From Bacteroides salyersiae WAL 10018 = DSM 18765 = JCM 12988 (GTDB lineage: Bacteria; Bacteroidota; Bacteroidia; Bacteroidales; Bacteroidaceae), in the NCBI RefSeq assembly GCF_000381365.1, contig NZ_KB905466.1, forward strand, positions 1,881,207 to 1,945,206: a stretch of 64,000 nucleotides of DNA, in the 5' to 3' direction. A model generated the notes under the pieces. It was not told where the DNA came from. It made no database searches and saw only the letters and a program-made list of their open reading frames with translations. This document shows positions 26,911 to 36,684 of this stretch, piece after piece. Within the stretch, counting starts at the first letter, position 1. The number at the start of each line of letters is the position of its first letter. A program made the translations under genes and the position numbers.

Positions 26911-28440
26911 ATGAAATTATATAAGTATATACTATCCTTGTCACTGGCTATTGGGGCGATGATGGTGACAAGTTGCAATGATTTCTTAGATCGCAGCCCG
27001 CAGGGGCAATTCACGGAAGACGATGATCCGAATGCCTTGGTAAACGGTAAGATCTATAACGTCTATACGATGATGCGTAAATTTGATATTACGGCAGGAA
27101 CTCCGGCATTTGCCATTCACAGTTTCCGCAGTGAGGATGCAGAGAAAGGCAGTACGAGCAGTGACGGCTCGGAAGTAGCAGAAATGTATGACGACTTTAT
27201 GTATACGGCTACTAACGGACAACTCGGGGCTTACTGGAGCCAGAATTATGCCATTATCTTTCAGTGTAATGATATTCTCGAATCGATAGATGAAGCAGAA
27301 GCTACCGGAAAGCTAACCGAAGAAGACCTCCGGAACCGTGGAGAAGCCCTGTTTTTCCGTGCATATTGCTACTTCAATCTGGTACGTGCCTTTGGCGAAG
27401 TACCTCTGATTACGTTCAAAGTAAACGATTCATCAGAAGCCAATGTACCGAAAACCACAGCCGAAAAACTATATGAGCAAATCGACAAGGATCTGGCCGG
27501 CGCCGAAGCCTTACTGCCCGAACAGTGGGCTACCGAGTTTTTAGGACGCCTCACCTGGGGTGCTGCGCGTTCGCTCCATGCACGCACGTTCATGATGCGC
27601 AACAACTGGGACAGTCTTTATATAGCATCCAATGACGTAATGACATCCGGCCTTTACAATCTGAACACACCGTATGATAAAATATTTACGGACGAAGGTG
27701 AAAACAGTGGCGGTTCTATTTTCGAACTGCAATGTACAGCCACGGCAGCCTTACCGGCCAGCGATGTCATAGGCAGTCAATTCTGTGAAGTCCAGGGAGT
27801 GCGCGGTGCCAACCAATGGGATTTAGGCTGGGGTTGGAATATGGCAACCCAGGAATTATATGATGCCTACGAACCGGGAGACCCGCGCCGGGACGCTACC
27901 CTTCTTTACTTCCGCAAAAACGAGACAGACCCGATCACTCCCGAAAACACCAATACACCTTATAACGAATCACCCGTATCGCAAGCCATGGGCCGGGCAT
28001 TCAACAAAAAAGCCTATACCGATCCTGCTATGCGCCGTGAATATACCAACAAAGGTTTTTGGGTAAACATCCGGCTCATCCGTTATGCCGATGTAGTACT
28101 GATGGCTGCGGAAGCCGCCAATGAACTCGGAAAGACAGGAGAGGCCAATGCTGATCTTGAAATGGTAAGAGCCCGTGCGAGAGGCAATAACCCGAACGTC
28201 CTGCCCAAAGTGGAATCATTGGATCAAACGGTACTCCGCGATGCCATCCGTCATGAACGTCGTGTGGAATTGGGAATGGAGTTCGACCGCTTCTATGATC
28301 TGGTGCGGTGGGGCATTGCCGAAGAGGTATTGCATAAAGCCGGAAAGATGAACTACCAGCCCAAGAATGCCCTCCTACCGCTTCCGCAAACGGAGATAGA
28401 CAAGTCTAAAGGGGTGTTGGTGCAAAATCCGAATTACTAA
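26911..28440 (+). CDS. SusD-like surface glycan-binding lipoprotein
   Basis: A 509-residue RagB/SusD lipoprotein. Lipobox MMVTSC lies near 17-22, with NDFLDRSPQGQF following as is typical of the family. The TPR-like helical regions and the terminal block with YADVVLMAAEAANELG, IRHERRVELGMEFDRFYDLVRWG and LPLPQTEID complete the match. It caps the SusC barrel and captures glycan at the cell surface. It follows the SusC gene after 99 purine-rich bases. Confidence 0.95.
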   Translation: MKLYKYILSLSLAIGAMMVTSCNDFLDRSPQGQFTEDDDPNALVNGKIYNVYTMMRKFDITAGTPAFAIHSFRSEDAEKGSTSSDGSEVAEMYDDFMYTATNGQLGAYWSQNYAIIFQCNDILESIDEAEATGKLTEEDLRNRGEALFFRAYCYFNLVRAFGEVPLITFKVNDSSEANVPKTTAEKLYEQIDKDLAGAEALLPEQWATEFLGRLTWGAARSLHARTFMMRNNWDSLYIASNDVMTSGLYNLNTPYDKIFTDEGENSGGSIFELQCTATAALPASDVIGSQFCEVQGVRGANQWDLGWGWNMATQELYDAYEPGDPRRDATLLYFRKNETDPITPENTNTPYNESPVSQAMGRAFNKKAYTDPAMRREYTNKGFWVNIRLIRYADVVLMAAEAANELGKTGEANADLEMVRARARGNNPNVLPKVESLDQTVLRDAIRHERRVELGMEFDRFYDLVRWGIAEEVLHKAGKMNYQPKNALLPLPQTEIDKSKGVLVQNPNY

Positions 28441-28441
28441 A

Positions 28442-28613
28442 AATAATTTGCTAATGTGTCAATATGCCAATGTGCCAATTGGCTGCGCAACGATGGCGAA
28501 TGGCAATAAACATAGTAGCCCATTAGTAAATTATTCAATTAGCAAATTATTTTTCAACCATCATGCCGAATGGCAATTGGCACATTGGCATATTGGTACA
28601 TTAGCAAATTATT
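28442..28613. repeat. Inverted repeat with tandem TGCCAAT arms
   Basis: Arms 28442-28480 and 28575-28613 match at 37 of 39 positions as reverse complements. Each is made of about 8-base units (AATGTGTC, AATATGCC, AATGTGCC). The middle contains GGCTGCGCAACGATGGCG and a second AATTAGCAAATTATT. The right arm ends four bases before the GH3 start codon and would place that start beside a strong stem. Confidence 0.9.
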
Positions 28614-28617
28614 AACC

Positions 28618-30993
28618 ATGAACAGATTTATAAAAACTTTCAGTATTCTGCTTGCGGCAACATTTATAGGTGTTAGTGGCATGCAAGCGCAAAAATCTCC
28701 ACAGGATATGAATCGTTTCATTGACGCCTTGATGAAGCGAATGACAGTAGATGAAAAGATCGGACAGCTCAATCTTCCTGTCACCGGAGACATCACCACC
28801 GGACAGGCAAAGAGCAGCGACATTGCCGGAAGAATCAAACGCGGTGAAGTGGGCGGACTCTTCAATTTGAAAGGAGTGGAAAAAATCCGGGATGTACAAA
28901 AATTAGCGGTAGAAAATTCCCGCCTTGGCATACCTTTATTATTCGGTATGGATGTTATCCACGGATACGAAACGATCTTCCCCATTCCATTGGGATTATC
29001 GTGTACATGGGATATGAAAGCCATTGAAGAATCGGCCCGTATTGCAGCGATCGAAGCCAGTGCAGACGGCATTTCCTGGACTTTCAGCCCGATGGTGGAC
29101 ATCAGCCGTGACCCACGCTGGGGACGTGTCTCCGAAGGATCGGGAGAAGACCCGTTCTTAGGATCGCTTATCGCCCGGGCAATGATACAGGGGTATCAGG
29201 GAGAAAAACTCGCAGACCAGTTGAAACGGAACGATGAAATCATGGCCTGCGTAAAGCATTTCGCCCTTTACGGTGCTGCCGAAGGCGGACGCGATTATAA
29301 CACCGTAGACATGAGCCGCCAACGGATGTACAATGAATATTTTCCTCCCTTCGAAGCCGCCATCGAAGCGGGAGTAGGCAGCGTAATGGCTTCATTCAAT
29401 GAAGTGGACGGCATACCTGCCACTGCCAACAAATGGTTGATGAGTGATGTGCTGCGCGGTCAATGGGGTTTCAACGGCTTCGTCGTTACGGACTATACCG
29501 GAATATCCGAAATGACAGATCACGGTATCGGCGATTTACAGACCGTTTCCGCCCGTGCCATCAATGCCGGTGTGGACATGGATATGGTAAGTGACGGATT
29601 TGTAGGCACTCTGAAGAAATCCATTCAAGAGGGTAAAGTATCTATGATGACTTTGAATACCGCCTGCCGCCGTATTCTGGAAGCGAAATATAAATTGGGA
29701 CTATTCGATGACCCCTATAAATATTGTGATCCGAAACGTCCGGCACGTGACATCTTTACGCGTGCCCATCGGGATGCCGCCCGCCGTATCGCTTCCGAAA
29801 GTTTTGTCTTGCTGAAAAATGACAACCAGACCTTACCATTGAAGCCCACCGGAACCATTGCAGTGATCGGCCCGTTGGCAGACACCCGGAGCAATATGCC
29901 GGGTACATGGAGCGTGGCAGCCGTGCTGGACCGTTCACCGTCGCTTATCGAAGGACTTCGTGAGATGGTGGGCCGTATGGATGAAATGCCTCTTAACCAA
30001 CCCAATGAACCCTGGTACATCCCTTTAATGGAAAACGGTGCGAATATCAACCTGTTATATGCCAAAGGAAGTAACCTGATAAGCGACGCTGCTTACGAAG
30101 AACGCGCTACCATGTTCGGCCGTTCATTGAACCGGGACAATCGTACGGATGCCGAATTATTGAAAGAAGCATTGGAAACCGCCAATAAAGCCGACGTAAT
30201 CATCGCTGCCCTCGGAGAATCATCCGAGATGAGCGGAGAGAGCAGCAGCCGTACGGATCTCAATCTACCCGATGTACAACAAACACTGTTGAAAGAACTG
30301 GTAGCCACAGGCAAGCCGGTGGTCTTAGTGCTTTTTACCGGCCGCCCGTTGATATTGAATTGGGAACAGGACAATGTTCCGGCTATTCTTAATGTCTGGT
30401 TTGGTGGAAGCGAAGCAGCTTATGCCATCGGTGACGTACTGTTCGGTCGTGTCAACCCGAGTGGAAAACTGACAATGAGCTTCCCGCAAAACGTAGGACA
30501 GATTCCATTATATTATGCGCATAAGAATACCGGACGCCCGTTACACGATGGCAAATGGTTCGAAAAATTCCGCAGTAATTATCTGGATGTCACCAACGAA
30601 CCGCTCTATCCATTCGGCTTCGGGCTCTCCTACACTACTTTCGCTTACAGCGACATCTCTCTGAGCCAATCGAGCATGGATATGCAAGGTATGATCACAG
30701 CATCCGTAGATGTCAGCAACACCGGACTGCTGCCCGGTGGAGAAGTGGTGCAACTGTATATCCGCGATCTTGTAGGCAGCACTACCCGACCGGTAAAAGA
30801 GTTGAAAGGATTCGAAAGAATCTACCTCCAACCCGGACAAACGCGTACTGTCACCTTCAAAATAGCCCCTGAAATGTTGAAGTTCTACGATTATGATCTG
30901 CAATATGTCATAGAGCCGGGAGACTTCCAAGTCATGATAGGCTCCAACAGCCGGGATGTGAAAACAGCCGCATTCACCGTAACGTCCAAGTGA
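28618..30993 (+). CDS. GH3 beta-glucosidase, likely beta-1,2-specific
   Basis: A 791-residue exported glycoside hydrolase family 3 enzyme with a signal peptide (FIGVSGMQAQ) and the usual three parts: (beta/alpha)8 barrel (about 28-360), alpha/beta sandwich (about 390-620), and fibronectin III-like C-terminal domain. The nucleophile is D292 in VVTDYTG; the acid/base region is GESSEMSGE near 533-541. It resembles Bacteroides GH3 enzymes shown to act on sophoro-oligosaccharides. The pairing with a GH144 protein supports cleavage of beta-1,2-linked glucose. The ATG at 28618 gives the signal peptide; an upstream start would run through the repeat. Confidence 0.92.
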   Translation: MNRFIKTFSILLAATFIGVSGMQAQKSPQDMNRFIDALMKRMTVDEKIGQLNLPVTGDITTGQAKSSDIAGRIKRGEVGGLFNLKGVEKIRDVQKLAVENSRLGIPLLFGMDVIHGYETIFPIPLGLSCTWDMKAIEESARIAAIEASADGISWTFSPMVDISRDPRWGRVSEGSGEDPFLGSLIARAMIQGYQGEKLADQLKRNDEIMACVKHFALYGAAEGGRDYNTVDMSRQRMYNEYFPPFEAAIEAGVGSVMASFNEVDGIPATANKWLMSDVLRGQWGFNGFVVTDYTGISEMTDHGIGDLQTVSARAINAGVDMDMVSDGFVGTLKKSIQEGKVSMMTLNTACRRILEAKYKLGLFDDPYKYCDPKRPARDIFTRAHRDAARRIASESFVLLKNDNQTLPLKPTGTIAVIGPLADTRSNMPGTWSVAAVLDRSPSLIEGLREMVGRMDEMPLNQPNEPWYIPLMENGANINLLYAKGSNLISDAAYEERATMFGRSLNRDNRTDAELLKEALETANKADVIIAALGESSEMSGESSSRTDLNLPDVQQTLLKELVATGKPVVLVLFTGRPLILNWEQDNVPAILNVWFGGSEAAYAIGDVLFGRVNPSGKLTMSFPQNVGQIPLYYAHKNTGRPLHDGKWFEKFRSNYLDVTNEPLYPFGFGLSYTTFAYSDISLSQSSMDMQGMITASVDVSNTGLLPGGEVVQLYIRDLVGSTTRPVKELKGFERIYLQPGQTRTVTFKIAPEMLKFYDYDLQYVIEPGDFQVMIGSNSRDVKTAAFTVTSK

Positions 30994-30994
30994 G

Positions 30995-31137
30995 GCCTCT
31001 CCCCAACCCTCTCCGTAGGAGAGGGAGTATAGATACTATTGCATTTAATCAGTTATGATATTCAAGCAATTATTATATTTAATCAGTTATAAGACTAGCC
31101 CAACTCACTCTCCCACGGAGAGGGATGGGGAGAGGTC
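30995..31137. repeat. CTCTCCCC-type inverted repeat
   Basis: Left arm 30995-31028 (CCTCTCCCCAACCCTCTCC) and right arm 31107-31137 (GGAGAGGGATGGGGAGAGG) are reverse complements. The loop has a doubled TTTAATCAGTTAT motif. A close relative lies at 42563-42670. Confidence 0.85.
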
Positions 31138-31161
31138 TTCACCTTCTAAAAAACAACAACA

Positions 31162-32517
31162 ATGAAACCAGTTATTTATTATATATTTTCCGGTCTTCTT
31201 CTGCTCCTGACAGCCAACTCCTGTCAGGGCAGCAAGAAAACCTCTCCATCAACTTCTTCCCTCCCATCAGACAGTCTCACTACTGATGCCCTGCTGGATA
31301 CAGTACAAAGAAGAACCTTTCTATATTTCTGGGATGGTGCGGAGCCCAATAGCGGTCTCGCCCCGGAACGTATTCATATGGACGGTAACTATCCTGCCGG
31401 CGGACCGGATGTCGTCACCTCGGGTGGCAGTGGTTTTGGTATCATGGCCATTCTTGCCGGCATCAACCGGGGGTACGTTTCCCGTACCGACGGACTGGTA
31501 CGCATGGAAAAAATAGTTTCTTTTCTCGAACGTGCCGACCGCTTCAAAGGCGCCTATCCCCATTGGTGGTATGGCGAGACCGGAAAAGTGAAACCCTTCG
31601 GTCAGAAAGACAATGGCGGCGACCTTGTAGAGACGGCTTTTCTCATGCAAGGACTGCTTGCCGTACATCAGTATTATATTGACGGCACTCCCCAAGAAAA
31701 AGCATTGGCGCAAAGAATAGATAAACTGTGGCGTGAAGTGGATTGGAACTGGTACCGCAAAGGGAACCAGAATGTACTCTACTGGCATTGGAGTCCCGAA
31801 TACGGCTGGGAGATGGACTTCCCGGTTCATGGTTACAATGAATGTCTCATCATGTACATACTCGCCGCCGCATCGCCCACACACGGTGTGCCTGCCGCCG
31901 TATATCATGATGGTTGGGCACAGAATGGCGCCATCGTATCTCCGCATAAAGTAGAGGGTATCGAACTTCACCTTCGTTATCAAGGCAGCGAAGCAGGTCC
32001 GCTCTTCTGGGCGCAATATTCCTTCTTGGGATTGGATCCCGTAGGACTGAAAGATAAATACTGTCCGAGTTACTTCAATGAAATGCGTAACCTGACGTTA
32101 GTCAACCGCGCCTATTGCATCCGTAATCCGAAACATTACAAAGGTTTCGGCCCGAATTGTTGGGGATTGACCGCCAGCTATTCCGTAAACGGCTACGCCG
32201 CACATGTTCCCAATGAGAAAGAGGATGCAGGAGTAATCACCCCTACGGCTGCTTTATCGTCCATCGTCTATACACCGGAATATTCTCTCGAAGTGATGAG
32301 ACATCTTTATGATATGGGAGACAAACTATTCGGCCCCTATGGCTTTTATGATGCCTTCAGCGAAACAGACAACTGGTATCCGCAACGCTATCTTGCCATC
32401 GACCAAGGCCCCATAGCCGTAATGATCGAAAACTACCGGACTGGACTGTTATGGAAACTCTTTATGAGCCATCCGGATGTACAGAACGGATTGAAAAAGT
32501 TGGGGTTCAATAAATAA
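31162..32517 (+). CDS. GH144-like beta-1,2-glucanase lipoprotein
   Basis: A 451-residue lipoprotein (lipobox LTANSC, Cys21, then a Ser/Thr-rich linker) with an (alpha/alpha)6-barrel domain of the COG5368 type now classed as GH144 endo-beta-1,2-glucanases. Typical blocks are RTFLYFWDGAEPNSGLAPER, SGGSGFGIMAILAGINRG, YPHWWYGETG and YNECLIMYILAAASPTHG. It would cut linear beta-1,2-glucan into sophoro-oligosaccharides at the cell surface or in the periplasm for the GH3 enzyme. It is the last gene of the SusC-SusD-GH3-GH144 unit. Exact specificity is inferred from family and context. Confidence 0.87.
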   Translation: MKPVIYYIFSGLLLLLTANSCQGSKKTSPSTSSLPSDSLTTDALLDTVQRRTFLYFWDGAEPNSGLAPERIHMDGNYPAGGPDVVTSGGSGFGIMAILAGINRGYVSRTDGLVRMEKIVSFLERADRFKGAYPHWWYGETGKVKPFGQKDNGGDLVETAFLMQGLLAVHQYYIDGTPQEKALAQRIDKLWREVDWNWYRKGNQNVLYWHWSPEYGWEMDFPVHGYNECLIMYILAAASPTHGVPAAVYHDGWAQNGAIVSPHKVEGIELHLRYQGSEAGPLFWAQYSFLGLDPVGLKDKYCPSYFNEMRNLTLVNRAYCIRNPKHYKGFGPNCWGLTASYSVNGYAAHVPNEKEDAGVITPTAALSSIVYTPEYSLEVMRHLYDMGDKLFGPYGFYDAFSETDNWYPQRYLAIDQGPIAVMIENYRTGLLWKLFMSHPDVQNGLKKLGFNK

Positions 32518-32523
32518 AAAAAG

Positions 32524-32556
32524 AAGGCACTTCCGGGATGTGTGGAAGTGCCTTTC
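32524..32556 (+). terminator. Terminator of the glucan locus
   Basis: AAGGCACTTCC (32524-32534) pairs with GGAAGTGCCTT (32544-32554), with As before and Ts after. Confidence 0.88.
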
Positions 32557-32744
32557 TATCCAAGCGCCAAGCTACTTTGGTAGAGATGAAAATATAGCTT
32601 GACATATTAAAATTGCGGCTTGTCACAAGGGGCAATTTTAGAAACAAACAATATATCATATTCTACATTATATCTGAATCAGTAGAAAAAAATCGGATAG
32701 TTCCCACTTTAGACAAAGGGGAACTAAATCCGATTAATTATATT

Positions 32745-35700
32745 TTATTGTACCAATGCAGGGATTGTAATTAAGATTTCCGTATTAGACGGAGTAGCTC
32801 CAGCTATTTCTCCCCATGGAGAAGTAACATTAATCGTCACTTTAGCCTCATACGGTTGTACAAATCCGAAAGTCTTACCAGCTTCAGTGAAATATACTTC
32901 ACCATTCTCGAACTTCAAATACGGGCATTCAGTACCATCGGCAGCAGTAAGCGTACAAGTCGGAGCAGTTAAACCGTATACCGCCAAACCTTTTACACCG
33001 TCTGCAAAATCAGTACCGCCTTCAACGTCCGCACCGTCTGCCCACATTACTTTATTTCTGAAATCAATCCAAGAAAATCCTTCTAACACATTTATCTTAG
33101 CAGCCTTATCTGTTAAAGTTACTTTAAGTTTTCCGGGTTTCCAAGTACCACTGACATTAACGACTTTAATCGTAGCTTTGCTAGCATCCACAGTAGTATT
33201 ACCAAACTTAACATCACTTGTAATCACAATGTCCTTTCCACTATATTTAGATGGATTAATAGTTACTACATTATCTTCGAATGATACAGCACCGTTGAAT
33301 CCAGCCAAATCTTGAACATTAAGAGTTACTGTACCGCCTGCTGCTGTTACATCATTATATACCTCCGTATAATTTCCAAAGAGAGTTGTCAAATCCATTG
33401 AAAGAGCAATGGTGCTCGGCCTAAATTGGTCATCCAGTGTAGGAGTGAAAATGACAGTACCATTCATTTTATCACCCTCCCACAGTTCAGGTTTAGTAGT
33501 CAAAGAAACCTCATTGTAAGTAATCTTCACATTCGCTTTTACGGTAATCTTCTTTCCATTTCCTTCAAATATCACCTGAATCGGATGCTCACCGCCTGCT
33601 GTATTAGCAGCAATAGCGACACTTAAAACATTATCTGTTCCAACTACAAAATGTACATCAGCAGTTTCGTCATAAGATGCGGTTAGCTGTTTGAAAGCGG
33701 TAGCTGTTATATTGGCTTCGTCATAGATCTTAGTTAAATCAAATTTAGAAGCCGGAATAGTTTGCTCAGCATTCTTCCATGCTACCTCCAAAGTACCATA
33801 ATCACAAGTTGTCTCGGCTATAGAAGTTTCTTCTTTAATTGTAACAGCAGCAAATGAAGTCGGGAAAGTACGTTTCACACCTTCTATTTTCACTGTGGCA
33901 GTAGCCGTAGCAGTCTGATCTACATAACTGGCCAAATTATAGTTAGCAGGTTTTAATATACCCTCTGCTTTACCAATAGAGAAATAATTTTCATTAGTGA
34001 CGCTATATTCAATGGAGAATTTACTCATATCATAATTTTCCAAATTTACATAACCGCCATTGATAACATATTTTATACCTTCCGCATAATTAATAGCCGA
34101 ATTCTCATTATTATAATATAATGTATTTTCTGCTTTAGCAGGACTTTCTAATACAATTGTTTCAATCTTAGTAAGAGACTTACTTACAACAAAGTAATTA
34201 GATGTAATATCCGTCAAATTATCATCATTATCAACTTCACCGACTTTCGCTTTAGGAGTCACATGCATACAGATGGCATAACTCTTACCTGCAGAAATTC
34301 CCGTTGAGACCACAAAGTTAACCATTCCGGTTGCCTCATCGACACTACTGCTCTCAACATTCAAATACTCAATTTTTCCGGCAGCACGAGACGCTACTTC
34401 ATGTCCCTCAAAACTATAATCATATTTATCGAAGAATACTTTTGCAGCAGATACTGGAGATACACGGAAAGATATATTCAATGATTTATCCTCTGCAACA
34501 ACTACATTCTTGTTCGGGGTCACTCCCGTATCCTCTACCTCCAACGAGTTAAATGCAACTACGCCGCCAACAGTCTGAGGTGCGTATACAATGCTTTGTA
34601 TCATTGCTTTCACACCTATTTCAAGGGCCTCCAGTCTTTTTTCCAAAGCTTGCATCGTAGATTCTGCCGATTCCATCGATTCACTCAAATATGCCTCTAT
34701 CTTATCATTTAGATCCGCCTCTTTAACATAGTTTGTCAATTCGGTAGATTTGACATATCCACTCAAAGTCTGTGACAAATCTGTGATTTCTCCCATTGCA
34801 GCAACCAAATCTGCCACTTGTTTACTCAACCCTTCTTTATCGGAAGTACCATTCACCAAGTCAACAAGAGCTTGCAATGTCTCAGTTTTATAGTTGTTCA
34901 AAGCCGTAACATCCGACACAAGTTTTTTGTATTCCGAACTCTCCGAGTCAACATATCTGGAGAACTTCTCATTGATCTCTTTCAGATCTTTATTATATTT
35001 ATCCAAACTCACATAAGCAGCATTCACTTTTGCCATTATGTTAGCCGTCAATGTATTATTTACATAATCATAAATAGCTTGTTCTTTCTTTGCATAATCC
35101 TCTTTTGTCAGATAATCAAGCATCTTGTTATCCAACAACTTAGCGATTTCATCTTTAGTCAGATAAGCTTGCAACGCTTTCGACAAATCTGCTTCTGTTA
35201 TGTTGTTGCCTTGTGCTGCTTTTAGTTCATCTATTGCAGTCTGGAAAGCCTGATTAGATGTCTGTAACGCTTCGATGGAAGCCTGGATCTCAGCTAACTG
35301 TCCTATTTGGGTTGTCAGTTTCACAATTTCCCCGGCATTGTCGCTTATTTTTTCCTCCAACTCTTTCAGCTGATTCTGTGCCTCGGTAAGTTTTTTAGCC
35401 AATTCTTCCATTTCAGCAGCATCAGCTACATTAGCCAACTCGTCTTCCAGCGCCTTTATTTCAGCCTCAAGTTTTGTTTTAGAATCCTCCAAAGAGCCTT
35501 TTACCGAGTTCACCTCCTCAGACAATTCTCCAATCTGCGCTATCAGTTCCTGGATAGCCGAAGCGTCCGCTTTGTTATTAAGGGCAGCTTCCAGTTCCCT
35601 AACCTTATCCTGTAATACCACAACAGCCGCATTATCAGCCTTACCGGCAATAACAGCTTCCAGTTCTGTTTTCAAGGCACTAATAGCCGAAGATACCGCT

Positions 35701-35867
35701 GTTGACATTTCTGCCGTAGTAACTCCCGGTTCTTTCTTATTGATATTATCAATCTGTTCTTGCAGATTTTTAATATCATCATCATAGTCCGTACAGCCTA
35801 CAAAGGACGCACTAACTGTAAGCGCTAACGCTCCGAAGAGCATCACTTTAACAAACTTTTTTCTCAT
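32745..35867 (-). CDS. Large coiled-coil surface lipoprotein
   Basis: A 1040-residue lipoprotein with lipobox SFVGC (Cys25). Residues about 28-430 are almost entirely heptad-like coiled coil (IKNLQEQIDNINKK, ALEDELANVADAAEMEEL). Residues 440-1040 are beta-rich and threonine/valine-rich, like a series of Ig-like or S-layer-type domains. The form is a stalk with a head, suggesting an adhesin, surface-layer component or receptor. No catalytic motif is seen. It is transcribed away from a small XRE regulator. Function unknown. Confidence 0.8.
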   Translation of the reverse strand: MRKKFVKVMLFGALALTVSASFVGCTDYDDDIKNLQEQIDNINKKEPGVTTAEMSTAVSSAISALKTELEAVIAGKADNAAVVVLQDKVRELEAALNNKADASAIQELIAQIGELSEEVNSVKGSLEDSKTKLEAEIKALEDELANVADAAEMEELAKKLTEAQNQLKELEEKISDNAGEIVKLTTQIGQLAEIQASIEALQTSNQAFQTAIDELKAAQGNNITEADLSKALQAYLTKDEIAKLLDNKMLDYLTKEDYAKKEQAIYDYVNNTLTANIMAKVNAAYVSLDKYNKDLKEINEKFSRYVDSESSEYKKLVSDVTALNNYKTETLQALVDLVNGTSDKEGLSKQVADLVAAMGEITDLSQTLSGYVKSTELTNYVKEADLNDKIEAYLSESMESAESTMQALEKRLEALEIGVKAMIQSIVYAPQTVGGVVAFNSLEVEDTGVTPNKNVVVAEDKSLNISFRVSPVSAAKVFFDKYDYSFEGHEVASRAAGKIEYLNVESSSVDEATGMVNFVVSTGISAGKSYAICMHVTPKAKVGEVDNDDNLTDITSNYFVVSKSLTKIETIVLESPAKAENTLYYNNENSAINYAEGIKYVINGGYVNLENYDMSKFSIEYSVTNENYFSIGKAEGILKPANYNLASYVDQTATATATVKIEGVKRTFPTSFAAVTIKEETSIAETTCDYGTLEVAWKNAEQTIPASKFDLTKIYDEANITATAFKQLTASYDETADVHFVVGTDNVLSVAIAANTAGGEHPIQVIFEGNGKKITVKANVKITYNEVSLTTKPELWEGDKMNGTVIFTPTLDDQFRPSTIALSMDLTTLFGNYTEVYNDVTAAGGTVTLNVQDLAGFNGAVSFEDNVVTINPSKYSGKDIVITSDVKFGNTTVDASKATIKVVNVSGTWKPGKLKVTLTDKAAKINVLEGFSWIDFRNKVMWADGADVEGGTDFADGVKGLAVYGLTAPTCTLTAADGTECPYLKFENGEVYFTEAGKTFGFVQPYEAKVTINVTSPWGEIAGATPSNTEILITIPALVQ

Positions 35868-36102
35868 AAATAAAAAAATTACATTAATAATATATTATTA
35901 AACACTAAGTTCCATATGCTATCTATTTGTGTACAATTCCGTCTTCAAACTCTTACTTATCAATCATTTAAAAGTCGCGCAACATGCACTATCAATGCTG
36001 TTTTTTTAGTAACTTAGCCGTATTATAGCCGTATTACGGCACAAATATCAAACATTTATTTGAAACTTCAAAACAATTAATTGATTATTTTTTTAATAAA
36101 CT

Positions 36103-36510
36103 ATGGATATAATTGATAGATTACAAGAAATAATAGACTATGCCGGCCTTAACGTATCCTCATTTGCCAAGAAAATAGGGGTTGTAGACCAAACAATTAG
36201 AGGAATTGTTGTACAAAGGAGAAATAAACCGGGATTTGACATCCTTGCTAAAATACTTCAAACATTTACTTGGATAAATGCAGAATGGCTAATTACCGGA
36301 AAAGGAGAGATGATTAAACAGGAAACAACTGCAAAAACAGAGAACAGCCCGTCATTAACGGAATTAATACAATACCTGCGGGAGAAAGATTTGAAAATAG
36401 AAAAGCTAATAGAGGAAAAGACGGAGTTGAAAATAAAATTTGAAATGGCAAAAAAAACAAATGTGCAGAAAGAAGAACAAATTCGCACTTCACCTACCAC
36501 TCAAGGCTAA
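36103..36510 (+). CDS. XRE-family helix-turn-helix regulator
   Basis: A 135-residue DNA-binding protein. The N-terminal 65 residues are an HTH (SSFAKKIGVVDQTIRGI is the turn region) with a terminal INAEWLITGKGEM segment typical of phage-repressor-like HTH proteins in Bacteroides. A charged coiled coil follows (about 85-125). It is divergent from the coiled-coil lipoprotein gene, sharing a 235-base intergenic region that contains a doubled AGCCGTATTA motif (36013-36034). It may regulate that gene. Confidence 0.85.
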   Translation: MDIIDRLQEIIDYAGLNVSSFAKKIGVVDQTIRGIVVQRRNKPGFDILAKILQTFTWINAEWLITGKGEMIKQETTAKTENSPSLTELIQYLREKDLKIEKLIEEKTELKIKFEMAKKTNVQKEEQIRTSPTTQG

Positions 36511-36633
36511 ATAATCCGAGAACTCTGATTTTCATTTTGTATTTAAAGAAATAACGAGCGGACAGAAGAGAACAGCAAGTGCATCAAGACTCATATAAAT
36601 AAAAAAATCGCCCACGTTCCTAATTTGAGCTGC

Positions 36634-36670
36634 GCCCTAAAAGTTTTATGTCTTGTCTTACTTTTAGGGC
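36634..36670. terminator. Terminator between regulator and barrel gene
   Basis: GCCCTAAAAG (36634-36643) and CTTTTAGGGC (36661-36670) form a perfect stem. It sits between convergent genes, 14 bases from the stop of the minus-strand gene, and could serve both. Confidence 0.6.
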
Positions 36671-36684
36671 ACAGTTCGCATTCT

